Shown: positions 16,186-24,136 of the stretch, in pieces
How positions within the stretch are numbered: position 1 is the first letter of the stretch
Layout: every line of letters starts with the position of its first letter
NCBI GenBank assembly: GCA_964632995.1
Contig: CAZWDL010000077.1
Location: 1 to 34,624 of the forward strand
Reading direction: 5' to 3'
Origin: CAZWDL01 sp964632995
GTDB taxonomy: Bacteria > Bacteroidota > Bacteroidia > Chitinophagales > Saprospiraceae
DNA length: 34,624 bases
The notes under the pieces: model-generated
Database searches by the model: none
Seen by the model: the letters and a program-made list of their open reading frames with translations, nothing else
Told to the model about the DNA's origin: nothing
Made by a program: the position numbers and the translations under genes

Positions 16186-17724
16186 ATGAAGTCTTTCCTA
16201 ACGCAATCTGTTTTCTTTACGCTGCTGCTCCTTTCCGGCGCCTGTGAATCACTGGAAACCGTCAATGACAACAACCCCAGCCGGGATGAGGTGCTGACTT
16301 CCGGCGCCGATCTCATGGATGTGCTCCGGGGCGGCTACCTCGTTTGGTGGCAAGGCGTACACGGTGCACACCCGGTTATGGCGCTCTCCGTGAGCTCCGA
16401 CACCTATGGCCTTTCCTGGGATGACTTCGGAGCCTTCCGCATGGGGCAGGAGCCCCGCACCTTTTACAACAACCGGATAACCGAGGACCAGGACTATCAG
16501 CAGGTCGTCCAGGCCCCCTGGTTGGGTTGCCATTCAGCCGTATCCAGCGCTAACGACGTACTTTCAGCAATGGACAAAGGAGTTAGCATTGACAACGGCG
16601 GCCCTCAGGACGAATCGCTGCGCGCCGCCGCACACTTTCTGCGCGGTATCAGCTGGGGCTACCTGGGACTGATTTTCGACAAGGCCCTGCTCGTCGATCC
16701 GCAAACCGACCTAGATCAGCCACTGACCTTTACTCCTTACGCTCAAATTATCGATGCCGCCATCTCCGAAATGGAGGAAGCTATCAGCCTGGCCGAAGCT
16801 GCGGGCCCTGATTTTATACATCTTTACTTTAACGGCTTAGGTTTACGGGAAGCCGAATTTACCGGACTTAGCCACGCTTACGCTGCGCGCTTTCTGGCTC
16901 AGTGGCCCAGAACAGAGGAGGAAAACGCTGCGGCAGACTGGAATCGCGTTCTTGAACATGCTGCTCAGGGACTGGATTACGACTTCGCGCCGATGGCCGA
17001 TGGCGGCTCCTGGCAGAGCTATCAGCAATACGCCTTTGCCGAAACCGGACAGGGGCCTTTCTGGGCCCGCGTTGACCAAAGGCTTGTAGCTGCTATGGAC
17101 CCCTCGCAGCCGGCCCGGTATCCGGAAGTGATCGCCGAGGGGGAAGCACCGTTGGATAATCCGCGCGCCAGCTCTGACGACCAGCGCCTCAACACCGATT
17201 TCCTCTTTTTCCCGGATAACAATTTTCCCGTCGATCGCGGAGAGTGGCGCTTTTCTCATTACAAACACAACCGGAATAAGACGGACCCCGGCTTTGCGGG
17301 TAACGGCTCGACCGACGGTCCTATGCCTGCTTTCCTGGCCGCCGACAATGAACTACTGCAGGCCGAAGCTCTGCTTCACCTGAGAAGAACCGGCGAAGCC
17401 GTCAACATACTCAACGCTGGAACACGCGTAAACCGCGGCAAACTTCCTGCATTGCCCCTGAATAGCAGCCCGGAAGCCGTACAACAGGCTATCCTGTATG
17501 AAAGAGCCATCGAATTACTGAGCACCGCTCCTATGAGCCTCTGGTTCGATCGCCGGCGTAGCGCCCCCCGGGAAAATTACCTGGAAGTTACGCCCCTCGG
17601 CGGGCTGCAAACCGGCACGCCGGCTCAGTTGCCCGTGCCGGCCGGCGAACTGGATATTCAAATGGAAGAACCTTATAATTTCGGTGGGCCGAATGATCCG
17701 CTGGGGATCGATCCCGTATTTTAG
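16186..17724 (+). CDS. SusD/RagB family substrate-binding lipoprotein
   Basis: A 512-residue lipoprotein: signal with lipobox LSGAC, lipid-modified Cys20. It follows susC by 66 bp, and the early 'NDNNPSRDEVLTSGADLMDVLRGGY' region (about residues 26-50) is typical of SusD N-termini in this phylum. Helix-rich TPR-like parts ('LRAAAHFLRGISWGYLGLIF', 'LQAEALLHLRRTGEAVNILN', 'AILYERAIELLSTAPMSLWFDRRR' by position about 140-165, 390-415, 430-465) and the C-terminal 'LPVPAGELDIQMEEPYNFGG' match the family. It would cap the SusC barrel and bind the nutrient at the cell surface. Confidence 0.9.
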   Translation: MKSFLTQSVFFTLLLLSGACESLETVNDNNPSRDEVLTSGADLMDVLRGGYLVWWQGVHGAHPVMALSVSSDTYGLSWDDFGAFRMGQEPRTFYNNRITEDQDYQQVVQAPWLGCHSAVSSANDVLSAMDKGVSIDNGGPQDESLRAAAHFLRGISWGYLGLIFDKALLVDPQTDLDQPLTFTPYAQIIDAAISEMEEAISLAEAAGPDFIHLYFNGLGLREAEFTGLSHAYAARFLAQWPRTEEENAAADWNRVLEHAAQGLDYDFAPMADGGSWQSYQQYAFAETGQGPFWARVDQRLVAAMDPSQPARYPEVIAEGEAPLDNPRASSDDQRLNTDFLFFPDNNFPVDRGEWRFSHYKHNRNKTDPGFAGNGSTDGPMPAFLAADNELLQAEALLHLRRTGEAVNILNAGTRVNRGKLPALPLNSSPEAVQQAILYERAIELLSTAPMSLWFDRRRSAPRENYLEVTPLGGLQTGTPAQLPVPAGELDIQMEEPYNFGGPNDPLGIDPVF

Positions 17725-17864
17725 AAGAAAGCTGACTTGTGGGATGCTTACGCTGGTAAAGGTGGTGCGCGAAGGCGCTTAAGGCAAAAAGACGGAGGGA
17801 ACGGCTTTTTCGCCGCAGCGAATACCCTTTCCCGGCGCTGCTTCCCCGCCACACATTGACTTTT

Positions 17865-18872
17865 TCACTCCGGTTCCTTATTGCGGGGCTGCTCAACATC
17901 GGAGCCCGCTACCATCATTCGGATCGCATCGGTCTGCCCGCCGGTACCTGCTTCCTCTTTTGCACTCTTCGAGAGCCGGTACTCCGTTTGCATGACCTGA
18001 AACACCCATTTTTTATCGGACTCGCGGGTGCATTCTATGCAGAGATTAAACCCCTCTTCGTGCTCGCTCCAGGAGTAGATGAGATGATTCATGTGGTAGA
18101 CGGGGCCTTCCAGATGATCAATATAGTAATCGCCGTAGTGATTCTCCTTCCAGTAGTTTACGCCGTAGGTGCGCTCGAAACCAATGGCGCCGTAGATCCG
18201 CTCACCCTGGTCGGGCAGGCGCTCCCGGTAGTGAAAGCTGTATATGGTGTGGATAAACATCCACAGCGATTTTTCAAAGCTGGGGAAAAAAGCAAAGTCA
18301 GCCGGGGCGGGATCGTTGCGGGTAAGGGTTCCACAGAAGCCGAATGTACTGCAAATCCAGGATTTGTTCTTCAGCCAGATCCCGAAGTAGTTATTGGTCC
18401 GGTTACAGAGAAAGGAAGCGCCCCAGAAAGTTTCCCGGGCGCTCTTGGCCACCAGCACCTTCCAGTCTAGCAAATACATCCTCGCGTAAAACTGACAAGT
18501 GGCGGTGACGTCCAGGTAGAAAGCCTCCTGCAGCTGTTTCAGCTGGTCTTCACTGACCACACTGGCGTGGGCCCGTATCAGGTAGTAACGGCTGTTTTCG
18601 GGAATCTGCCCGACGAGCTCAGGGGCGGTCTCCATGATCGATTGTAATACCTGCTGTACATGGTTGCCTTTCGCGACAGGGGCCAGCACTTCCGGCACAG
18701 CCTGCGGTGAAGAAAGAGGCGGATTGGCCCGCACCTCTTTTCCCTCTTCGGGATGATAGGGCAAAAAACTGGACTGCCCCCCGGCAACACCGGCGAACAG
18801 CATGCAGGCCCCTGCAATTAAAGAGGAAAAGCTGTGGAAAGCCATAAGTTGGTAATAGTCGAAAGCCTTCAT
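17865..18872 (-). CDS. Divergent glucosaminidase (GH73-like) domain protein
   Basis: A 335-residue protein with a hydrophobic N-terminus (about 14-31) that looks like a Sec signal, then a Pro-rich spacer and a glucosaminidase-like domain (about 115-310). 'LDWKVLVAKSARETFWGASF' (135-154) with Glu147, followed by 'NNYFGIW' (160-166), 'FEKSLWMFIHTI' and a late 'HLIYSW', parallels the catalytic Glu and 'NNHFGIKC' of the enzyme at 3001-4032. Several extra cysteines and aromatic residues make it distant from standard GH73. It probably acts on peptidoglycan or another GlcNAc polymer. ATG at 18872 or 18845 could be the start. It converges on susD with about 140 bp between, where no clear terminator is visible. 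Confidence 0.7.
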   Translation of the reverse strand: MKAFDYYQLMAFHSFSSLIAGACMLFAGVAGGQSSFLPYHPEEGKEVRANPPLSSPQAVPEVLAPVAKGNHVQQVLQSIMETAPELVGQIPENSRYYLIRAHASVVSEDQLKQLQEAFYLDVTATCQFYARMYLLDWKVLVAKSARETFWGASFLCNRTNNYFGIWLKNKSWICSTFGFCGTLTRNDPAPADFAFFPSFEKSLWMFIHTIYSFHYRERLPDQGERIYGAIGFERTYGVNYWKENHYGDYYIDHLEGPVYHMNHLIYSWSEHEEGFNLCIECTRESDKKWVFQVMQTEYRLSKSAKEEAGTGGQTDAIRMMVAGSDVEQPRNKEPE

Positions 18873-19171
18873 ATCAGATAGGTTTTTGACCAGTAGCGTA
18901 GCCTGGACTATTTACGGAGGACTGCCTTTTCCGGAACCCCCGCTGATGATCTCTTTGTCAGCGTTTTTTGAGGCAAATATCCTCACAAACGCAAAAATGA
19001 GAAAACTTTCCTGAAAAACCGATCTTCAGGAAATAATGATGGAAATGATTGGATAAACAGCGCCCCTCTGAAAGAAATGATTTAAACTTTCTTCAATATA
19101 ATAAAATTCATTGGTAATAAAAAACATGCGACGGCGTTTTCCAGGCTATTATTTCCAAAAAAACTTCCCTG
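18873..19171. other. Intergenic region between divergent genes
   Basis: About 300 bp between the glucosaminidase-like gene (minus) and the DUF4954 gene (plus). There is a small inverted repeat TGAGG/CCTCA around 18970-18985 and AT-rich stretches, and no coding frame or exact minus-strand promoter box. Confidence 0.4.
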
Positions 19172-19202
19172 TTGATTCCTCTACTTCATTTACGTATTTT
19201 TG
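19172..19202 (+). promoter_or_regulatory. Bacteroidota-type promoter for the DUF4954 gene
   Basis: TTG (19172-19174), 20 nt, then TATTTTTG (19195-19202), an exact TAnnTTTG match. Transcription would start near 19209, giving a leader of about 73 nt to the ATG at 19282. Confidence 0.65.
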
Positions 19203-19281
19203 AATGACCATTTCCACCGGCCCCCTTGGATTTCAATAGTCCGGAACTCCTTTCTTCAACTTGACTTAAACCTTCAATATC

Positions 19282-21492
19282 ATGGATAGAAACCTCAAAA
19301 AACCACTGTCCCGCATCGGCTTCGATTTTATAAAGCCGCCCTTCCTTCCGGACACTCAGAACGAATTTTACCTGCGTGATCAGCAGTTTGGCCCTGCCGA
19401 CGGGTTTCGCCAACTGACTGCTTACGAAATCGAGGTACTGGTCAAAAACGATAATAAAGCCGATAACTGGAACGACCTCACCGTCAGCCCCGATTTCGAT
19501 CCTAACATGATCAAAAACTGCCACTTCCACGGGCGTATCCGCATCGGCGCCCTGCAACCTTACTCGCTGGCCTTCCACGACCTCGAACTGCCCGTCGGAT
19601 TGTACAACAGCACCATCGTTTCCTGTGACATCGGCGACAATGTAGTCATTAAAAACGTAGACTATCTCGCCCACTATATCATCGGCAGCGAAGTTATTCT
19701 CTTTAATATCAACGAAATGCACACGACCAACCATTCCAAGTTTGGTAACGGCATCCTCAAAGAAGGGGAGGACGAATCACTGCGCGTCTGGCTGGAAGTA
19801 TGTAATGAAAACGGCGGACGAAAGGTGCTGCCTTTCGAGGGAATGCTGCCGGCCGATGCCTGGCTGTGGGCCAAATACCGCGATGACAGAAAGCTGATGG
19901 ATCGACTCCGGGAAATGACTGATGCCGAATTCGACCAGCGAAGAGGGTATTACGGCACAATCGGCGACCGCTGCGTCATTAAAAACACCCGTATTCTCAA
20001 GGATGTAAAAGTGGGTAGCGATGCCTATATCAAAGGCGGTAATAAACTCAAAAACCTCACCATCAACAGCAGCGCCGAAGCTCCTTCTCAGATCGGCGAA
20101 GGAGTGGAAATGGTTAACGGCATCATGGGTTACGGCAGCCGCTCCTTTTACGGTGTAAAGGCCGTGCGCTTCGTAATGGGTGAAAACACCACTCTTAAAT
20201 ATGGCGCCCGCCTCATCAATTCCATACTTGGTGATAATTCAACGATATCCTGCTGCGAAGTGCTCAACTCCCTGCTTTTCCCAGCACACGAGCAGCATCA
20301 CAACAACTCATTCCTGGTAGCCGCAACCGTCATGGGGCAGAGCAACATCGCCGCCGGCGCCACCATCGGCTCCAATCACAACTCGCGCGGCGTAGACGGG
20401 GAAATCCTCACCGGCCGCGGCTTCTGGCCCGGCCTGTCGGTCAATTTAAAACACAACTCCAGATTCGCTTCCTACTGCCTTATCGTGAGGGGCTCTTACC
20501 CGGCCGAACTCAATGTTCCGCTACCTTTTACCCTTGTTTCCAACAACGAAAGCGAAGACCGCCTGCACCTCCTGCCCGCCTTCTGGTGGATGTACAACAT
20601 GTACGCCCTGGCCCGCAACGCCTGGAAATACGAAGCGCGTGACCGCCGGCATGAGAAAAAACAGATTATTGAGTTTGATTACCTGGCGCCCGATACCGTA
20701 GCGGAGCTCTTTCAGGGGCTGCAATTGCTGGAAACCTTCACTGCTAAAGCCTACCTTCGTCGATTTCCGGAAAAAGCTTCGCAAAACGGGCATCTGGAGG
20801 AATTGGGAAAACAGCTCCTGCTCAATGAACGGGACATAGTCCGGCAACTCACTATTACCGGAGAAAATATCGAGAATTCTCAGCGGGAAGTACGCATCTT
20901 TAAAGCCGCCCAGGCCTATGCTGCTTACCGGGAAATGATCCATTTTTACGGTATCAAAACCCTATTGTCTTTCGCGGAAACCAATGCACTCAAAGATTGG
21001 AGCCGGCTGAAAGCCGCTTTTGCCAGCCCGGAAAAAACGCAGTGGGTCAACCTGGGCGGACAATTGATTCCGCGCCCGGCATTGAACCAGCTTCGGCAAA
21101 AAATACGCAGCAAAAACATCAATTCCTGGAAAGCGGTCCATGCCTGGTATCAGGACCAAAATCAACTTTACCCCGAACAAAAAGCCGCCGACGCTTTCCT
21201 CGCCCTGATGGAACTGCACCACTGTTCCCCCGAAACCATCGAGGAAACACAGTGGCAAGCCTGGATTGAGGAAGCCATGCGCATCGCCCGGCAGATAGCT
21301 CAGCGTACGCGCCAAAGCCGGGAGAAAGACTATACCAGCCCTTTCCGGAAAATCACTTTCGATACGACAGAAGAAATGGAGGCGGTGATGGGAAATATTG
21401 ATGACAATAACTTCATCCAACGCATGGAGGAGAAAGCCGGCCGCTTTGAACAACTGGCCCGAAAATGGAAGACCCGGTTAACAAGGAAATAG
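19282..21492 (+). CDS. DUF4954 family protein with left-handed beta-helix
   Basis: A 736-residue cytoplasmic-looking protein (no signal). The first half contains hexapeptide-like coils ('IGDRCVIKNTRILKDVKVGSDAYI', by position about 222-245; 'MGENTTLKYGARLINSILGDNSTI'; 'MGQSNIAAGATIGSNHNSRG') typical of left-handed beta-helix acyl- or nucleotidyl-transferases, here with 'TIGSNHNSRGVDGEI' that I associate with DUF4954. The last third (about 480-736) is helical. The family is widespread in Bacteroidota. Its closest folds are sugar nucleotidyltransferase/acyltransferase helices, but the activity is unknown. It has its own promoter and is followed by a 360-bp untranslated region with a candidate small RNA. 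Confidence 0.85.
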   Translation: MDRNLKKPLSRIGFDFIKPPFLPDTQNEFYLRDQQFGPADGFRQLTAYEIEVLVKNDNKADNWNDLTVSPDFDPNMIKNCHFHGRIRIGALQPYSLAFHDLELPVGLYNSTIVSCDIGDNVVIKNVDYLAHYIIGSEVILFNINEMHTTNHSKFGNGILKEGEDESLRVWLEVCNENGGRKVLPFEGMLPADAWLWAKYRDDRKLMDRLREMTDAEFDQRRGYYGTIGDRCVIKNTRILKDVKVGSDAYIKGGNKLKNLTINSSAEAPSQIGEGVEMVNGIMGYGSRSFYGVKAVRFVMGENTTLKYGARLINSILGDNSTISCCEVLNSLLFPAHEQHHNNSFLVAATVMGQSNIAAGATIGSNHNSRGVDGEILTGRGFWPGLSVNLKHNSRFASYCLIVRGSYPAELNVPLPFTLVSNNESEDRLHLLPAFWWMYNMYALARNAWKYEARDRRHEKKQIIEFDYLAPDTVAELFQGLQLLETFTAKAYLRRFPEKASQNGHLEELGKQLLLNERDIVRQLTITGENIENSQREVRIFKAAQAYAAYREMIHFYGIKTLLSFAETNALKDWSRLKAAFASPEKTQWVNLGGQLIPRPALNQLRQKIRSKNINSWKAVHAWYQDQNQLYPEQKAADAFLALMELHHCSPETIEETQWQAWIEEAMRIARQIAQRTRQSREKDYTSPFRKITFDTTEEMEAVMGNIDDNNFIQRMEEKAGRFEQLARKWKTRLTRK

Positions 21493-21675
21493 GCGCCTGC
21501 TTGGCGAACTTGCAAGGAAAAAAAATAATTCCTTCGCCATATTAGTCTGCAAAAAACAGAAATATCAATAATTAAAATCACAAATCAATGACAATCAGGG
21601 TTTTGTGTAATAAACAGGATTATACAGCTTCCAGTAATCGCCAGTAATGTACTTCTTTTACGCTGCCTGATCCCC
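21493..21675. other. Intergenic region after the DUF4954 gene
   Basis: About 180 bp with no coding frame and no T-rich hairpin directly after the stop codon. The next intrinsic terminator is the one at 21853-21893, so the DUF4954 transcript may read through the candidate small-RNA region. Confidence 0.35.
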
Positions 21676-21683
21676 TACATTTG
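21676..21683 (+). promoter_or_regulatory. -7 box of a candidate small-RNA promoter
   Basis: TACATTTG is an exact TAnnTTTG match. The upstream -33 position has only T-rich sequence (TTCTTTTA, 21653-21660) and no TTG, so the promoter is incomplete on paper. Confidence 0.4.
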
Positions 21684-21689
21684 TAATGT

Positions 21690-21893
21690 GCAAGGGAGAA
21701 AACATTCAGACGCATAAAAATTCGACGCTCGCATATCCCGGCAAGCGCGAAATAAATCCCGGCACAACAAATCACAATCTGAATAAAAGTAAAGGGATAT
21801 CAAAGGATATCCCTCATTTTGGTATGTAGATAGCCTCTCAAAGCTCTTTGTGAAGACCGGTTACTTGATAGCCGGTCTTTTTTTATTTTTTTT
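21690..21893 (+). ncRNA. Candidate structured small RNA, about 200 nt
   Basis: Starts just after the promoter-like box at 21676 and ends at a strong intrinsic terminator. In between, ATTCAGA (21704-21710) can pair with TCTGAAT (21778-21784), enclosing an imperfect hairpin CGCTCGC/GCAAGCG (about 21726-21748). A perfect 9-bp hairpin AGGGATATC-AAAG-GATATCCCT follows (21793-21814), then the terminator. Size and layout would suit 6S RNA or another housekeeping RNA, but I see none of the conserved motifs of RNase P, tmRNA or SRP RNA. Alternatively the whole is a 3' untranslated region of the DUF4954 gene. Confidence 0.45.
21853..21893 (+). terminator. Strong intrinsic terminator
   Basis: Perfect stem AAGACCGG (21853-21860) / CCGGTCTT (21872-21879) with an 11-base loop, directly followed by a long T-rich tract to 21893. 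It is the clearest rho-independent terminator in the window. Confidence 0.9.
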
Positions 21894-22135
21894 CCTCTCG
21901 AAGATAGTTTACGGAAAACCCTAATATTTGTTTCGCTCTTTCTTTTCACGGCTTACCTGCCAGGGCTCCTTCAGGAAGTAAATACTTCCCAAATACTTGT
22001 TTTTTAGCGAATTGCAATCAATTGTTTTTTTATAATAAAATTATTTTTTTGTCGATTTTTGTTCGCTTTCTTTTCCCGGATTACGCTTCATGGGATGCCA
22101 ATAATTACTATCTTTATTAAAAAACTGGCCGTCCT

Positions 22136-23671
22136 ATGCTACCCAGACAATTATTCTCTCTCCTTACTTTTTTACTTGTTTTTGGCTGCAGTAACGGGCA
22201 AACGGGGTACTCCCTGGAAATACAGGTTGCGGTTCCGGCCGGTCTGCAGGAACAATTTCAACCGGCGGGGCGGCTGCTGCTTTTCATTACCCAAAACGCC
22301 AATGCCGAACCCCGCAGCCAGATCTGGCCGAATGTCGGCAACCACATCTTTGCCAGGAACCTCAACAACTGGTCGGTAGAGGATCCACAGTCCCTGACGG
22401 CAGAAAGCGGGCTGATGAAGACCAACGGATTCGGACTGGATGCCGTACCGGAAGGAGTCTATTACGTACAGGCCGTCTGGGATCAGGACACCCTGGAATC
22501 CCGCCCGAACGCTCCCGGTAATCTGTACAGCTCTGTTGAAAAGATAAGCTTGTCCAGCGACCGCAAGATCAATCTGGCGATCGATCAGGTAATCGGCCCG
22601 CGGCAACTGGTCGATCACGAATTGGTGCGAATGGTCGAAATTCAGAGTGATACCCTTACCAAATGGTGGGGGCGCCCCATGATGCTGCGGGCCTCCATCC
22701 TGTTACCGGACGGCTATTCGGAAAACAGCGAGGTGAGCTATCCGCTGCGCTTTAATGTCTCCGGCTACGGAGGGCGTTATACGCGGCTCAACAACCTGGT
22801 GCAGAACAACAGCGAATTTATGAACTGGTGGCAATCCGGTGAAGCGCCTCCGATCATCAATGTATTCCTCGACGGAGAAGGCCCTTTTGGTGATTCCTAT
22901 CAGCTCAACTCTGACAATAGCGGGCCCTACGGCTACGCCCTGATCAACGAACTCATTCCACACATTGAGTCGGAGTTCCGCACCAATCAATCGCCGGACT
23001 ACCGTTTCGTCGACGGCTGCTCCACCGGCGGCTGGGTATCGCTGGCCCTGCAAATATTCTATCCCGACCAATTCAACGGCGCCTGGTCGTATAGCGCCGA
23101 CGCCGTCGACTTTGAATATTTTCAGCTCATCAACCTCTACGATGATGACAATGCCTTCTTCAACGAATGGGGCAATCCCCGCCCTGTCGCCCGCGATATC
23201 ACCGGCGACCCGGTTATCCTGTTGGAAGATTTCATACAGTTTGAAAATGTCCTGGGCCGCTCCAACACTTACGTCACCTCCGGCGGCCAGTTCAGCGCCT
23301 TTACTGCGCTCTATAGTCCCCAAGGCAAAAACGGCCTGCCCAAACCCCTATTCGACCCCCGCACCGGCGAGATCGATACTACGGTGCTTCAACACTGGAG
23401 CCGGTACGATTTGAAAAAACACCTCGAAAATAACTGGGAAACCCTCGGCCCTGAATTAGAGGGTAAAATATGGGTGTGGATGGGCGACATGGACAACTTC
23501 TACCTCAATCCTGCCATGCGCTCCCTCGACGCCTTCCTGAAAGAAACCGCCAATCCCGTTTCCGATGCGCAAATTAATTTTACGCCCATGCAGGGACACT
23601 GCTGGGAATTCAATCATCGCAAGGTGATCGAGCAGGTTTGGAAAAAAGTGAGGAAAATGCAGGAGGAGTAA
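22136..23671 (+). CDS. Lipoprotein alpha/beta-hydrolase esterase (putative esterase family)
   Basis: A 511-residue lipoprotein with lipobox LVFGC (modified Cys18). An N-terminal beta domain (about 25-160) precedes an alpha/beta-hydrolase domain of the enterochelin-esterase/feruloyl-esterase-like type: 'RASILLPDGYSENSEVSYPL' starts it, the nucleophile elbow is 'DGCSTGGW' with Ser296, and 'GHCWEF' near 487-492 offers the catalytic His488. The substrate is unknown; a carbohydrate ester or peptide ester would fit. It faces the periplasm or cell surface. The gene is preceded by 240 bp of AT-rich sequence lacking an exact promoter box, and a palindromic element and a sulfatase gene follow. Confidence 0.8.
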   Translation: MLPRQLFSLLTFLLVFGCSNGQTGYSLEIQVAVPAGLQEQFQPAGRLLLFITQNANAEPRSQIWPNVGNHIFARNLNNWSVEDPQSLTAESGLMKTNGFGLDAVPEGVYYVQAVWDQDTLESRPNAPGNLYSSVEKISLSSDRKINLAIDQVIGPRQLVDHELVRMVEIQSDTLTKWWGRPMMLRASILLPDGYSENSEVSYPLRFNVSGYGGRYTRLNNLVQNNSEFMNWWQSGEAPPIINVFLDGEGPFGDSYQLNSDNSGPYGYALINELIPHIESEFRTNQSPDYRFVDGCSTGGWVSLALQIFYPDQFNGAWSYSADAVDFEYFQLINLYDDDNAFFNEWGNPRPVARDITGDPVILLEDFIQFENVLGRSNTYVTSGGQFSAFTALYSPQGKNGLPKPLFDPRTGEIDTTVLQHWSRYDLKKHLENNWETLGPELEGKIWVWMGDMDNFYLNPAMRSLDAFLKETANPVSDAQINFTPMQGHCWEFNHRKVIEQVWKKVRKMQEE

Positions 23672-23838
23672 ATGAAAGGAGCCTGATGCCGCGTACCGGG
23701 TGCTGCTTCGTGGCTCCTCCGGGGAGACGGGGAACACCTCTGCCGGCCGCCATATTTCTCGGGGCGGAAGCTATTAGCGCATTTCAAGAAAAAGACTTCA
23801 CCCGCCCAATCGGTCTAAAATTTTTACTAAAAAAACAA

Positions 23839-23849
23839 TTCAGACCTCA
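23839..23849. repeat. 11-bp direct repeat, left copy
   Basis: TTCAGACCTCA occurs here, abutting the left arm of the long palindrome, and again at 24074-24084. It may be a target-site duplication, but the right copy is 40 bp beyond the right arm. Confidence 0.5.
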
Positions 23850-24033
23850 GCGACGTGCGATTAATAACTGTTGGGATTAGATAGGCGAGTGATTTTTCTT
23901 TTAGCCAAGGCGAAGGTTCCCGACCTTAGCAGCGCTAAGGGAGTCCCGCTTTTTGAATCAAAAAGCGGGATTCAACGCCGGATAAAAGGAAAAGCACTCC
24001 TAGAAAACCCGACAGTTATTGATTGCACATCGC
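23850..24033. repeat. 184-bp imperfect palindromic element (MITE-like or structured RNA)
   Basis: Two arms (23850-23912 and 23976-24033) are complementary along most of their length: GCGA, GTGC, the 9-bp block AATAACTGT (23863-23871) with ACAGTTATT (24012-24020), GGG/CCC, AGTG/CACT, TTTTA/TAAAA and finally GGCG/CGCC. The top of this stem carries two perfect hairpins: CCTTAGC/GCTAAGG (23924-23940) and a 14-bp stem with core CCCGCTTTTT/AAAAAGCGGG (23941-23973). It sits between the esterase and the sulfatase, in a gap where no reading frame looks coding. The shape fits a non-autonomous mobile repeat or a cloverleaf-like RNA. Confidence 0.75.
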
Positions 24034-24073
24034 TTAGTGCGGAACAGCAGAGAAAGCGGCGACGGGAATGTTT

Positions 24074-24084
24074 TTCAGACCTCA
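24074..24084. repeat. 11-bp direct repeat, right copy
   Basis: Second copy of TTCAGACCTCA; see the left copy at 23839-23849. It ends about 50 bp before the sulfatase start codon. Confidence 0.5.
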
Positions 24085-24136
24085 TTACCGTTTTTACGAA
24101 AAAAATAAGCATTCTTCGAGATATAAAACTGATAGC

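Noticed and set aside
21690..21893. tmRNA, RNase P RNA or SRP RNA
   Set aside because: None of their conserved sequences (3' CCA with tag frame, the RNase P core, the SRP apical loop) is present.
23850..24033. Reading the palindrome as a CRISPR repeat or integron attC site
   Set aside because: There is no repeat-spacer periodicity, no cas or integrase gene, and I could not place the attC core sequences with confidence.
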